Shown here in pieces: positions 9,056-17,643 of a DNA stretch of 64,000 bases. The notes below the pieces were generated by a model. The model saw nothing but the letters and a program-made list of their open reading frames with translations. It was not told the DNA's origin and searched no databases. The DNA lies in the NCBI GenBank assembly GCA_016874235.1, contig VGUJ01000002.1, positions 124,001 through 188,000 on the forward strand. The letters are read 5' to 3'. Origin of the DNA: Gammaproteobacteria bacterium (lineage in GTDB: Bacteria; Pseudomonadota; Gammaproteobacteria; Steroidobacterales; Steroidobacteraceae). Positions within the stretch are counted from its first letter, which is position 1. Each line of letters begins with the position of its first letter. A program made the translations under genes and the position numbers.

Positions 9056-9697
9056 TTACATCAGCCCGGCAGGCGTAGCCTTGCCGCTCGTGGCACCGCG
9101 ACGCAGCACGCCGACCACCACGCCTTCGATGATGAGCGGCTCTTCGCGTAAGTTGACGCGAATTGGCTCGAAGTCGGGGTTTTCGGGCAGCAGCCAGACC
9201 GTGGGGCCTTCTTGCTTGTAACGTTTGACCGTGACCTCGTTTTCGAGGCGGGCGACGATGATTTGGCGATTGCGCACCTCGGGCGTGCGATGTACGGCGA
9301 CAAGGTCGCCATCGAGGATGCCGGCGTCTTTCATGGACATACCGGTGACCTTGAGGAGGTAGTGCGGCCGAGGTGAAAAAATGTCGGGATCGATGTTGAA
9401 GCGCGCTTCGATGTTCTCTTCTGCGAGAATGGGCTTACCGGCAGCCACGCGGCCGATGAGCGGCAGACCGAGCTGCTCGCGCAGGATGTCCTTGAGTTGG
9501 ATGCCTCGCGAGGTGCCCGGCACGAGCGCAATCACACCCTTACGGGCGAGTGCGCGCAGATGCTCCTCGGCGGCGTTGGCGGACTTGAACCCGAGCTCTT
9601 GCGCAATTTCTGCCCGCGTGGGCGGCATGCCGGTTTCAGCAATAGCTCGCTGGATAAGACGGAGGATTTCGGTTTGACGTGGGGTGAGATCTGACAT
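9056..9697 (-). CDS. lexA: LexA, SOS repressor and self-cleaving protease
   Basis: ATG at 9697 has AGAGG 6 nt upstream, giving 213 residues; a longer frame to 9718 runs through the operator. The N-terminal winged helix starts [12 protein letters not shown]. The cleavage site is A86-G87 in RVAAGKP, and the catalytic dyad is S121 (TGMSM) with K158 (VKRYK). LexA represses DNA-damage genes until RecA-stimulated autocleavage. A consensus LexA box just upstream indicates autoregulation. imuA and imuB follow on the same strand. Confidence 0.97.
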   Translation of the reverse strand: MSDLTPRQTEILRLIQRAIAETGMPPTRAEIAQELGFKSANAAEEHLRALARKGVIALVPGTSRGIQLKDILREQLGLPLIGRVAAGKPILAEENIEARFNIDPDIFSPRPHYLLKVTGMSMKDAGILDGDLVAVHRTPEVRNRQIIVARLENEVTVKRYKQEGPTVWLLPENPDFEPIRVNLREEPLIIEGVVVGVLRRGATSGKATPAGLM

Positions 9698-9706
9698 GGG
9701 ACACCT

Positions 9707-9722
9707 CTGTTGATCCATACAG
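9707..9722. promoter_or_regulatory. LexA box (SOS operator)
   Basis: The site reads CTGT-TGATCCAT-ACAG, a perfect match to the gammaproteobacterial CTGT-N8-ACAG core. It lies 10 bp upstream of the lexA start. It also lies directly before, or over, the likely start of the divergent oxidoreductase gene, so LexA binding could affect both genes. Confidence 0.88.
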
Positions 9723-9727
9723 TACCT

Positions 9728-11377
9728 GTGAATTCATCCAGTCGCAAGCCCCCCACCGATTTCGACGCCCTGGTCGTTGGTGCCGGCCATAACGGCCTCG
9801 TGTGCGCCGCCTACCTCGCCCGGGCGGGCCTGCGCGTGGGCGTATTCGAACGGCGCAGCCTGGTCGGCGGCGCTGCCGTCACCGAAGAGTTCGCGCCGGG
9901 GTTTCGCAATTCGACGGCGAGTTACACGGTGAGCCTGCTCAACCCGCAGGTGATCCGCGACCTGAAGCTTGCCGAGCACGGCCTGCGCATCCTCGAGCGG
10001 CCGATGCAGAACTTCCTGCCTCTGCCGAACGGCGACTCGTTCAGTGCAGGACCCGACTCCGCTTCGACGCTCGCCGAAGTACGCCGCTACAGCACAAAAG
10101 ATGCCGCGCGACTGCCCGAGTTCTACGCCCTGCTCGACCGCGCGGTCGCGATGCTGCGCAGCCTGCTCACACGCACACCCCCCACCGATCTGCGTCGTGG
10201 ACGTGATCTTTGGGAGGTCCTGCGTGTCGGACGCGAGTTCCGCGCCCTACCGATTACCGCACAACGCGAACTGCACGAGTTCTTCACGCGCAGTGCCGGC
10301 GAAATCCTCGATCACTGGTTCGAGTGTGAGCCGCTCAAGGCGCTCTTCGGTTTCGATTCGGTGGTCGGCAGTTATGCGAGCCCCTACACGCCCGGCAGCG
10401 CATACGTCTTGCTGCACCACGCCTTCGGCGAAGTGAACAGCAAGAGCGGCGTCTGGGGTCATGCCATCGGCGGCATGGGCGCCATCACTCAAGCGCTGGC
10501 TGCCGAAGCACGTCAGCTCGGCGTTCATATCGAATGCGACTCACCGGTGGCGAACATCATCACGATGCGTGGCCGCGGCAACGAAGCGCCCCGCGCGACG
10601 GGCATCAAACTCGTCGATGGTCGCGTCTTCGGCGCACCGCGCATCATCGGCAACCTCGGGCCGAAGCCTCTCTTTCTTTCGCTGCTCGCTCCCGAGGATC
10701 TACCCGACGATTTTCGTCATCACATCGAGCGCTGGCGCGTGGGCTCGGCCACCTTCCGCATGAACGTCGCACTCTCGGCGTTGCCGAATTTCACTGCGCA
10801 ACGTTCACGCAACGACGACTCGCACCTCGGCGCCGGTATCATCTTCGCGCCGTCGCTCGGCTACATGGATCGCGCGTTTGCCTCCGCCCGACTCAACGGC
10901 ATCTCGCGTGAACCGATCGTCGAAATGCTCATCCCCTCGATGCTCGACGACACACTGGCCCCGAAGAGTTCGCACGTCGCGAGCCTCTTTTGTCAGCATT
11001 TCGATTACGACCTCGCGCGACCCGATGCACCGGATCGAAGTTGGCACACGCCCGGCATGCGCGAGGCGGTAACGGACTTCATCATCGACACCGTCAACGC
11101 GTACGCACCCAATTTTCGCGACAGTATCGTCGGTCGATCTGCCCTCTCGCCGCTCGATCTCGAAGAGCGCTTCGCACTCGCTGGCGGCGATATCTTTCAC
11201 GGCGCGCTCGGACTCGATCAGCTCTGGGCCGCGCGCCCGGCGCTCGGATACGGCGATTATCGAACCCCCGTGCGCGGTCTTTATCTGTGCGGCTCGGGCG
11301 CACATCCGGGCGGCGGCGTCACCGGCGTACCCGGCATGAATGCGGCGCGGGAAATTCTGCGCGATGGTCGGCGCTGA
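9728..11377 (+). CDS. FAD-dependent oxidoreductase, phytoene-dehydrogenase/PYROXD2-like
   Basis: About 549 residues. The N-terminal [21 protein letters not shown] is a dinucleotide-binding Rossmann motif and is followed by an acidic-basic VFERR. The C-terminus [20 protein letters not shown] is the second FAD-binding signature of the CrtI/PYROXD2 group. The start is uncertain: GTG 9728 (chosen) or TTG 9710, neither with a good ribosome-binding site; the TTG would place the LexA box inside the coding start. No carotenoid genes are nearby, so carotenoid desaturation is unlikely to be implied. The substrate is unknown. A glycosyltransferase follows after 22 nt. Confidence 0.83.
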   Translation: MNSSSRKPPTDFDALVVGAGHNGLVCAAYLARAGLRVGVFERRSLVGGAAVTEEFAPGFRNSTASYTVSLLNPQVIRDLKLAEHGLRILERPMQNFLPLPNGDSFSAGPDSASTLAEVRRYSTKDAARLPEFYALLDRAVAMLRSLLTRTPPTDLRRGRDLWEVLRVGREFRALPITAQRELHEFFTRSAGEILDHWFECEPLKALFGFDSVVGSYASPYTPGSAYVLLHHAFGEVNSKSGVWGHAIGGMGAITQALAAEARQLGVHIECDSPVANIITMRGRGNEAPRATGIKLVDGRVFGAPRIIGNLGPKPLFLSLLAPEDLPDDFRHHIERWRVGSATFRMNVALSALPNFTAQRSRNDDSHLGAGIIFAPSLGYMDRAFASARLNGISREPIVEMLIPSMLDDTLAPKSSHVASLFCQHFDYDLARPDAPDRSWHTPGMREAVTDFIIDTVNAYAPNFRDSIVGRSALSPLDLEERFALAGGDIFHGALGLDQLWAARPALGYGDYRTPVRGLYLCGSGAHPGGGVTGVPGMNAAREILRDGRR

Positions 11378-11399
11378 CCCGTCACCCGAGACACACGGC

Positions 11400-12413
11400 A
11401 TGCGCATCCTCCACACCCTCTTCTCCCGCGGTTTCGCCGGCACCGAGCGCGCCACCGCCGAAATGTGTAACGCCTGCGTCGAAGAGCATGAGGTCGCGCT
11501 CGCCTTGCGCAGCGATAACCGCGGTGCCGGCGGCGCATCGATCCGTGATCATCTCGATCCACGCGTCAAAGTATTCGAGCTCAACCGCTGGTTTCCAGGG
11601 CTCGGCCTGCGACGCCTGCTGCGAGAATTCAAACCCGACATCATCCATACCCATTTACGCCGCAGCACTCGCCTAGTCGCGCGACTCAAACCGAGTTGCC
11701 CCACGATCGCGACGCTCCACATGTGGGTGAACGGGCCGCACTTCCTGCGCATGGACGGCCTCATCGTGATCGCCGAATGGCAGAAACGCGACCTCGCGAG
11801 CTATCACGGGCGCGTGTTTGATATCAATGAATCTTTGATGCCCGCACCGCGCATCAATGCTGAGCGTCGCGCGGCTTTACGCGCGATCTGCGGCGCAGGC
11901 GCAGACGATTTCCTGATCGGAGGCGTGGGCCGTCTCGCCCAGTCGAAAGGCTTCGACACCCTGATTCGCGCCTTCCGTCAGGCGGCGCTGCCCAACGCAA
12001 AACTTGCCATCGTCGGCGCCGGTCGCGAGCGCGAGCGGCTCGAGGCGCTCACGCGCGGCACCGATATCGCCCTGCTCGGTTTTCGCGAGGACGCCAAAGA
12101 ATTCTTTCAGGCCTTCGACCTTTTCGTCAGCCCCTCGCGCAGCGAGCCGCTCGGACGCGTGATCTTCGAGGCGCTCGATGCGGGCACGCCGGTGATGGCC
12201 ACGCGTACACAAGGGCCGTCGGAAATTCTGTCGCGTTACCCCGGAACACTGGTACCCATCGACGATGTACCTGCGATGGCGAGCGCCTTACGCCAACTCG
12301 TCTCTGAGACGTCCGCACGAGTTCGGCCCGATCTCATGTCGTATCACCTCGACAACGTCGTGCGCGAGACGCTGGCCGCTTATCGTGAGCTGATCGACGC
12401 CAAGCCGAGATGA
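11400..12413 (+). CDS. Glycosyltransferase family 4 (GT-B fold)
   Basis: 337 residues from ATG 11400. The N-terminal MRILHTLFSRGFAGTER and DIIHTHLRRS are acceptor-domain features. The C-terminal donor domain has GGVGRLAQSKGFDTLIRAF, then FVSPSRSEPLGRVIFEALDAGTP, including the E-x7-E-type nucleotide-sugar signature. It probably adds a sugar to a cell-surface glycan such as LPS core. Its last 34 nt overlap the end of a convergent glycosyltransferase-like gene. Confidence 0.87.
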   Translation: MRILHTLFSRGFAGTERATAEMCNACVEEHEVALALRSDNRGAGGASIRDHLDPRVKVFELNRWFPGLGLRRLLREFKPDIIHTHLRRSTRLVARLKPSCPTIATLHMWVNGPHFLRMDGLIVIAEWQKRDLASYHGRVFDINESLMPAPRINAERRAALRAICGAGADDFLIGGVGRLAQSKGFDTLIRAFRQAALPNAKLAIVGAGRERERLEALTRGTDIALLGFREDAKEFFQAFDLFVSPSRSEPLGRVIFEALDAGTPVMATRTQGPSEILSRYPGTLVPIDDVPAMASALRQLVSETSARVRPDLMSYHLDNVVRETLAAYRELIDAKPR

Positions 12414-13459
12414 ACGCCCAGTCGCTCGACGAGTGCAGGCAAGGCATCTTCGAACCCAGCTTCGCGAACTCTTGTCTCGAGTGCGCGACGAAGCACTTCG
12501 TCGCGTAACAACTCGAGACAGGCTTCGGCAGGCTCGATTCCCGTCGAAGCGACAGCCCTTGGCGCCGTGACCGCCCCGAGCGCCGCACATCGCGCGATGC
12601 GAGCGGCTTGATCACCGGCGATCGGCACCGCGACACAAGCCTTACCGAGAGCGAGTGCCTGCAGCAGCGTATCGCCACCGTTGACGAACACGACTTTTGT
12701 CCTGGTGAGGAAAGCGTGTAGCGCACCACCCGACACGCCCCGGATCAGCCTCACACCCGGCATGTCCTCTGCGCCACCCGAGAACGCCGGGCCCGCGATG
12801 AACACGACCCGAAATCCTTGAGCAGCGACGACCTTAGACCAACGGGCGAAATCGTTGGGCGTGATCGACGCATCGTCAAACTGACTGCCACCCCCCGGCA
12901 CCATCAAAAGGTCGGGTGATCCGAACTGCGCGAGCAATTCGTCGGCCGCTCGCTCATCGGCCGGCGCAAGCACCGCGTCGAGAAAACGCACCTGGGGTCG
13001 TCCTAGGAGTCGTAACTTGAGTCGCTCGAAGAAGCCGAGCCCCCCTGCGATCGGCGCGGGATAGGAGATCCAGTGATCATCGAGTAGTCCCATCCAGCGC
13101 AACCGGAAGGCCTTGAATCGCTGGCGTCCGCGTGAACTGACGTACACGACGCGGGCGCCGACGCGCACCGCCGCTCGCAACGCGCCGGTTCGCCCCGCAT
13201 TGTCGAAGACCACAACATCCGGCCTGAACTGCTCGATGGTGCGTACGACCTCGTCGGTACACAGCGTCGGCGAAGCGGGGATCATCGTCACCGGGTGGTG
13301 AAACTCTTTTGCGTAGGGCGCATCCCGATGCAGCAGAAAATGGGTTTCGATGTTGGGCCAACGCGCCTGCATTGCATCGGCGAGACTGCGGGCACGGGCG
13401 AACTCGCCCATGCCGCTTGGGCCACTGACTGGAACGAAAAGCACGCGCGGTGACGTCAT
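12380..13459 (-). CDS. MurG/GT28-like glycosyltransferase
   Basis: 359 residues from ATG 13459 (MTSPRVLFVPVSGPSGMGEFAR). The start lies at the beginning of a GT-B-type N-domain; the longer upstream frame is arginine-rich and unlikely. The C-domain LMVPGGGSQ and then VKVVFVNGGDTLLQALALGKA-type region (about residues 270-295) resembles the nucleotide-sugar binding face of MurG/GT28 enzymes, and a PIAGDQAARI block follows. It is convergent with, and overlaps, the GT4 gene, and divergent from a methyltransferase gene. Acceptor and donor are unknown; surface glycan synthesis is inferred from context. Confidence 0.7.
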   Translation of the reverse strand: MTSPRVLFVPVSGPSGMGEFARARSLADAMQARWPNIETHFLLHRDAPYAKEFHHPVTMIPASPTLCTDEVVRTIEQFRPDVVVFDNAGRTGALRAAVRVGARVVYVSSRGRQRFKAFRLRWMGLLDDHWISYPAPIAGGLGFFERLKLRLLGRPQVRFLDAVLAPADERAADELLAQFGSPDLLMVPGGGSQFDDASITPNDFARWSKVVAAQGFRVVFIAGPAFSGGAEDMPGVRLIRGVSGGALHAFLTRTKVVFVNGGDTLLQALALGKACVAVPIAGDQAARIARCAALGAVTAPRAVASTGIEPAEACLELLRDEVLRRALETRVREAGFEDALPALVERLGVHLGLASISSR

Positions 13460-13571
13460 TACTTTCTTTGGAGCGGGTCCTGTCGGGCTATTATGCGGAC
13501 TAAATCGTGACGCAGGTGGCTGCGACGATCTTCCGCATCGAGCTCCGACAAGCCCTGAGAGGATAGACGCC

Positions 13572-14201
13572 GTGTACCGACCTGCCCCTGGACTTCCCGG
13601 TCGCCGCTGGATCGAACGCCTGCTCTCCAAGCGAGCGCGTCGCGCCGCCAGTCGAGATTTTCTCTTCGATACCCTTCCGAAAGGGGGCACTGTGATCGAA
13701 GTCGGCGTGTTCGACGGCGACTTTTCGGAACGCATTCTCGCCATCAATGAACCGAAAATTCTGCACCTCGTCGACCCTTGGTTCACTCGGGAAGACGGGT
13801 CGCTCTACGATGGCCCAACTCAAGACTTCGGCTCCAAGGACGCGGCGAGCGCCGCTCTCGAGGAGCAATACCAGCAAGTCGCTCGTCGTTTCGAACGGGA
13901 AATCACGGCGGGTCGGATCGTCATGCATCGTATGCTCTCGCACGATGCCGCGCCCTTGTTCCCGGATGAACACTTCGACTGGGCGTACGTCGATGCCAGT
14001 CATTTCTATGACGACGTGAAGCGCGATCTCGAAGCCTTCATTCCTAAAATAAAAAAAGGTGGCTATGTCGCCGGTGACGACTACGATCGACGAGGTATTT
14101 GGGACCACGGCGTCACCCGAGCGGTCGATGAGTTTCGGGCAACGCCCTCCATCGAAACAATCCGCCTCAAAAACCACCAGTTCCTGATCCGAAAACGCTG
14201 A
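13572..14201 (+). CDS. Class I SAM-dependent methyltransferase
   Basis: The start is a GTG preceded by GAGAGGA with 8-nt spacing; 209 residues. The SAM site is GTVIEVGVFDGDFS (motif I), with an acidic DPW after the next strand. DWAYVDASHFYDDVKRDLEAF and KKGGYVAGDDY follow, as in methyltransferase-24-like proteins that modify sugars or other small acceptors. It sits with two glycosyltransferases, so methylation of a surface glycan is plausible but not shown. Confidence 0.82.
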   Translation: MYRPAPGLPGRRWIERLLSKRARRAASRDFLFDTLPKGGTVIEVGVFDGDFSERILAINEPKILHLVDPWFTREDGSLYDGPTQDFGSKDAASAALEEQYQQVARRFEREITAGRIVMHRMLSHDAAPLFPDEHFDWAYVDASHFYDDVKRDLEAFIPKIKKGGYVAGDDYDRRGIWDHGVTRAVDEFRATPSIETIRLKNHQFLIRKR

Positions 14202-14261
14202 ACGAATAGGGGTTTTTCCAGCCTCTGTACGCTTGCAATCACATTTGGTCTCTGGTGCAGT

Positions 14262-14267
14262 TATACT
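14262..14267 (+). promoter_or_regulatory. Putative -10 element for the lipoprotein gene
   Basis: TATACT matches the sigma-70 -10 consensus at five of six bases. No good -35 lies at the right distance; a TTGCAA at 14233 is about 23 bp away. Transcription from here would include the stem-loop at 14291. Confidence 0.35.
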
Positions 14268-14290
14268 GTGTGGCCAAGGGGTCGACCGTA

Positions 14291-14335
14291 TGGCGGCTCC
14301 GGTGCCTTCAAAGGTACCGCCAAGGTTTTTGTTTT
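14291..14335 (+). promoter_or_regulatory. Stem-loop with T-rich tail in the lipoprotein leader (attenuator-like)
   Basis: TGGCGG (14291-14296) pairs with CCGCCA (14317-14322). An inner TGCCTT/AAGGTA stem extends it (one wobble), with a 6-nt bulge. A TTTTTGTTTT tract follows at 14326-14335, 28 nt before the lipoprotein ATG. This has the shape of an intrinsic terminator placed inside a leader. Confidence 0.45.
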
Positions 14336-14362
14336 AGTCACTGTCAAAGAGGATTTCCAAAA

Positions 14363-14677
14363 ATGAAGACTCCGATCGTCGTCAAGATGGCCGCTGTCAT
14401 GGCTGTTGCCGGTCTCGCGGGCTGCACCGACCTCAAGCCGATGCAGGCTCAGATCGACAACCTGAAGACGCAGGTCGCCAGCCTCCAGTCGCAGGTTGCC
14501 GCTGCCAAGAGCACGGCTGATGCTGCCAACGGCGCTGCTGCCAGTGCCGCCTCCGCTGCCAACGGCGCGCAGTCGACCGCCAACCAGGCGCTCGCCGCTG
14601 CCCAGGCCAGCCAGTCCTGCTGCGATGCGACGAACGAGAAGCTCGATCGCATGTTCAAGCGCTCGATCTCCAAGTAA
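14363..14677 (+). CDS. Small Lpp/OprI-like coiled-coil lipoprotein
   Basis: 104 residues from an ATG with AAAGAGGA upstream. The signal peptide ends in the lipobox LAGC, so acylation is at C21. The mature part is an alanine-rich amphipathic helix (QIDNLKTQVASLQSQVAAAK and further AASAANGAQ repeats) that should form a trimeric coiled coil like Lpp or OprI. The C-terminus ends in lysine, as in Lpp, where that lysine can be linked to peptidoglycan. Unusual is the SCCDATNEKLDRMFKR tail, with two adjacent cysteines about 20 residues from the end. It is probably an abundant outer-membrane anchor protein. It ends at a strong terminator. Confidence 0.8.
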   Translation: MKTPIVVKMAAVMAVAGLAGCTDLKPMQAQIDNLKTQVASLQSQVAAAKSTADAANGAAASAASAANGAQSTANQALAAAQASQSCCDATNEKLDRMFKRSISK

Positions 14678-14695
14678 CCGACGCTGCCAACAGGC

Positions 14696-14730
14696 AAAAA
14701 AAACGCCGCGCAATGCGCGGCGTTTTTTTT
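14696..14730. terminator. Bidirectional intrinsic terminator
   Basis: A 9-bp stem ACGCCGCGC/GCGCGGCGT with a 3-nt loop is flanked by eight A's on the left and eight or more T's on the right. It serves both the lipoprotein gene and the convergent fabH. Confidence 0.95.
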
Positions 14731-14747
14731 CGTCTTGAAACTGGCTT

Positions 14748-15728
14748 TTAGAATCGAACGAGGGCCGAACCCCAAGTCAGCCCTCCACCGAACGCTTCGA
14801 GAAGAATCAAATCGCCCCGCTTGATTCGGCCATCGCGTACGCCGGCATCCAGGGCGAGCGGTACGGACGCCGCCGACGTATTGCCATGCTCGGCCACGGT
14901 GACGATCACGCGCTCCATGGGCATGTCGAGCTTCTTGGCTGTCGCTTGGATGATGCGAATGTTGGCCTGGTGAGGTACGAGCCAATCGATCGCAGATTTA
15001 TCGAGACCATTAGCCGCGAGTGTCTCATCGACGATGGACCCCAATGATTTGACCGCCACCTTAAAGACCTCGTTGCCGGTCATACGAATGAACGCATCGA
15101 TTCGCCCTGCAGCATCATGCGAGAAACCCTTCGAGGGGCCGCCTGAGCAGAAGAGCAAATCTTTGTAGTTGCCGTCGGTGTGCAGGTGGGTGGAAATGAT
15201 GCCCGGCTCGTCCGCCGGCTTGAGCACTGCAGCGCCCGCGCCATCACCGAACAAAATAGCGGTACCGCGATCCGTCCAGTCGACGATACGACTCAAGGTC
15301 TCGGCACCGATGACGAGCGCGCATTGGGCGTCACCGAGACGGATGAACTTGTCTGCGACCGACAACGAATAGATGAACCCGCTGCACGCTGCCTCGAGAC
15401 CGATCGCAGGACAGGCGCTGCGGATACCGAGCTTTTGCTGCAGCAGCGCGCCGCAATTGGGGAACACGAGATCGGGCGTCGTTGTGCCGAAGACGATGAG
15501 ATCGATTTCTTCGGCCGTCGTGCCCGCTGCGTCGAGCGCGCGCAGCGCCGCCTGATAGGCGAGATCGACGGTCGTCTGACCTTCAGCGGCGATATGTCTC
15601 TTACGGATTCCCGTGCGCTCTTGGATCCACTCGTCGTTGGTCTCGACCATCTTCTCGAGGTCGGCATTCGTCAGCACCTTCTCAGGCAGATAGCTTCCGG
15701 TGCCGGCGATCCGCGAGTATTTGAGCAT
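14748..15728 (-). CDS. fabH: Beta-ketoacyl-ACP synthase III
   Basis: 326 residues from ATG 15728, close to the 317 of E. coli FabH. The catalytic triad is C115 (LEAACSGF), H253 (VPHQANIR) and N283 (HGNTSAAS). It condenses acetyl-CoA with malonyl-ACP to start fatty acid synthesis. It lies 14 nt after plsX in a yceD-rpmF-plsX-fabH series, the common order in proteobacteria. The fabD-fabG-acpP genes that often follow are absent; a terminator and the lipoprotein gene follow instead. Confidence 0.97.
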   Translation of the reverse strand: MLKYSRIAGTGSYLPEKVLTNADLEKMVETNDEWIQERTGIRKRHIAAEGQTTVDLAYQAALRALDAAGTTAEEIDLIVFGTTTPDLVFPNCGALLQQKLGIRSACPAIGLEAACSGFIYSLSVADKFIRLGDAQCALVIGAETLSRIVDWTDRGTAILFGDGAGAAVLKPADEPGIISTHLHTDGNYKDLLFCSGGPSKGFSHDAAGRIDAFIRMTGNEVFKVAVKSLGSIVDETLAANGLDKSAIDWLVPHQANIRIIQATAKKLDMPMERVIVTVAEHGNTSAASVPLALDAGVRDGRIKRGDLILLEAFGGGLTWGSALVRF

Positions 15729-15742
15729 TCCCTGACCCCTGA

Positions 15743-16783
15743 TCAAACGTTCTGATTCTGTTCGGTCTCGAGCGCCTCGCGCACATGGTCGACGAGGTGG
15801 CGGCGTACGGCCGTCGCCGCGATCGCAATCGCCTGAGCGAGCGCGACACGATCGGCACTGCCATGACTTTTTACCACGATGCGCTTGAGGCCCACCATGA
15901 CCGCGCCGTTGTACCGTCGCGGATCGAGCGAGGCCGACACCCGTCCCAGAACGGGACGCGCCAATAAACCGGCGATCCTGCTCGGCCAATTGGCCGTGAA
16001 TTCGGCGCGTAGGCGCCCGCCGATGAGCCCCGCCACACCTTCCATGGTTTTGAGGGCGACGTTCCCCGTGAAACCGTCGGTGACGACCACATCGACGTCA
16101 CCTGAAAAAATATCGCCGCCTTCGACGAACCCGATGTACTCGAAATCTCGGCGGCTGTGGGATTGGGTCCAGGCCGACAGCAGCGCGTGGGCCTCCTGGA
16201 CGAGATCGTGACCTTTGGTCTCTTCGACACCGATGTTGAGCAGCCCCACGCGGGGCCGCGCCGTACCGTGCACGTCACGCGCGACGATCGCGCCCATGAT
16301 CGCGAACTGCTCGAGCTGCAGCGGCGTCGCACGGACGTTGGCACCGAGATCGAGGATGTGCGTGAAGCCGCGCTTGTTGGGCACCGCCGACATGATCGGC
16401 GCACGCTCGACTTCGACGAGACACTTGAGAACGAAATGCGCGATCGCCGTCAGCGCGCCGGTATTACCCGCACTGACTGCGGCGTCGGCGCGACCCTCAG
16501 CGACCAGATCGATCGCGATACGCATGGACGATTGTTTCTTGCGCCGGATCGCCTCGCGCGGCGAATCGGTCATGACGATGACTTCGCTCGCCGGTACGAT
16601 CTCGACACGTTCGACGATCGACTGACTCCGCGATGACTGCGCGAGCAGCGACTCGATCTCAGAAGGCTGGCCCACCAACAGCAGGCGCAGCTCGGCATCC
16701 GCCTCGAGCGCGCGCAGCGCCGCCGGCACGCATTCCTGCGCACCGCAGTCGCCGCTCATGACATCGAGCGCGATGACGGTCAT
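15743..16783 (-). CDS. plsX: Phosphate acyltransferase PlsX
   Basis: 346 residues. PlsX turns acyl-ACP into acyl-phosphate for phospholipid synthesis. [26 protein letters not shown] and [17 protein letters not shown] are the family hallmarks. The N-terminal phosphate-binding loop reads [13 protein letters not shown], whereas most PlsX proteins have ALDAMGGD-x-GP, so the second glycine of the loop is serine here. The SD GGAG, 10 nt before the ATG, lies inside a hairpin. The gene follows rpmF after 56 nt. Confidence 0.95.
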   Translation of the reverse strand: MTVIALDVMSGDCGAQECVPAALRALEADAELRLLLVGQPSEIESLLAQSSRSQSIVERVEIVPASEVIVMTDSPREAIRRKKQSSMRIAIDLVAEGRADAAVSAGNTGALTAIAHFVLKCLVEVERAPIMSAVPNKRGFTHILDLGANVRATPLQLEQFAIMGAIVARDVHGTARPRVGLLNIGVEETKGHDLVQEAHALLSAWTQSHSRRDFEYIGFVEGGDIFSGDVDVVVTDGFTGNVALKTMEGVAGLIGGRLRAEFTANWPSRIAGLLARPVLGRVSASLDPRRYNGAVMVGLKRIVVKSHGSADRVALAQAIAIAATAVRRHLVDHVREALETEQNQNV

Positions 16784-16790
16784 GGAGAAT

Positions 16791-16808
16791 CAGCTCCGTC
16801 AGGAGCTG
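16791..16808 (-). promoter_or_regulatory. Hairpin covering the plsX ribosome-binding site
   Basis: On the minus strand CAGCTCC, a TGAC loop and GGAGCTG form a perfect 7-bp stem. The GGAG of the 3' arm is the only SD-like sequence at a usable distance from the plsX ATG. The stem would therefore mask it in the rpmF-plsX transcript. Confidence 0.5.
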
Positions 16809-16839
16809 GCGGACACGGACGTGCCGCCGCGTACAGGGC

Positions 16840-17034
16840 TCAGCCCGTCGCTTCGTCGTCGGCCGGCTTCTCGATCACGCGCTTGCCGCGGTAGAACCCA
16901 TCCGGCGTGATGCGGTGACGGAAGTGCGTCTCACCCGACTGCGGATCGACCGACAGCGCAGGCTTGGAGAGACGGTCGTGCGAACGGTGCATGCCGCGCT
17001 TGGACGGCGTCTTGCGGCTCTTCTGAACTGGCAT
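16840..17034 (-). CDS. rpmF: 50S ribosomal protein L32
   Basis: 64 residues: [20 protein letters not shown] is the L32 start, and [18 protein letters not shown] closes the family core. It is the cysteine-free form found in many gammaproteobacteria. An acidic tail (KPADDEATG) makes it a few residues longer than E. coli L32. AGGAG lies 7 nt upstream of the ATG. It sits between yceD and plsX as usual. Confidence 0.96.
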   Translation of the reverse strand: MPVQKSRKTPSKRGMHRSHDRLSKPALSVDPQSGETHFRHRITPDGFYRGKRVIEKPADDEATG

Positions 17035-17078
17035 GTCGGACTCCTAAGAAATCGAAATCAAAACCGGGCGACTCGTCT

Positions 17079-17585
17079 TCAACTCTTGCGTTTCAGGAGC
17101 TCGCCCAGCCCCGCAAACGGCTTCTGCATTCCATCGTCTTCCTCCGCCTCGTCGGCCGACACTCCGCATTCGCGAGGGTCGTCGTGACGCGGCACGAGCG
17201 GCACCGACAAGAGCAGCTCCTCTTCGACGAGATCGCGCAGTGCGATCTTGCCCTCGGGCGCCAAGGTCGGCTCGATGCCGAGGTCGTTCTCATCGACCCG
17301 CGCGGGATCGGTGACGAAACGCACCTGCGAGCGGCCCTCGACATCGGTCCATACCGGTTTCAGACAACGCTGGCATCGCAAACCGAGTCGCGCCTCGACC
17401 GCCACATCGGCCACCGGCTGGCCTTGCTCTCTCGCGAACGTGACGCGACATTGAGCGTAACCGTCGGTGCTCGCGAGCGCCGGCGACAAGCGCGGCAGTT
17501 CGGCAAGCGGCAGATCGAATTTCCGCGACTCACCCACGTCAGCCAGACGCTCGACATCTACAGGTCGGTACCAGTCGGCCGGCAT
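17079..17585 (-). CDS. yceD: YceD family protein (DUF177), 23S rRNA accumulation factor
   Basis: 168 residues. The central LRCQRCLKPV carries the CxxC of the DUF177 family, and the C-terminal VPRHDDPREC is also typical. YceD homologues lie directly upstream of rpmF and are linked to 23S rRNA accumulation. The gene is divergent from maf, with 58 bp between them. Confidence 0.88.
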   Translation of the reverse strand: MPADWYRPVDVERLADVGESRKFDLPLAELPRLSPALASTDGYAQCRVTFAREQGQPVADVAVEARLGLRCQRCLKPVWTDVEGRSQVRFVTDPARVDENDLGIEPTLAPEGKIALRDLVEEELLLSVPLVPRHDDPRECGVSADEAEEDDGMQKPFAGLGELLKRKS

Positions 17586-17643
17586 GGGGCGCGTATGATA
17601 GGGGCCACCCCCCCTCGAGTCAAAACGATCCTGAGGTAAACCG

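Noticed and set aside
12460-13786. Longer start for the MurG-like gene at 13786
   Set aside because: The added N-terminus is Arg/Ser-rich, overlaps the methyltransferase gene, and precedes a typical GT-B start at 13459.
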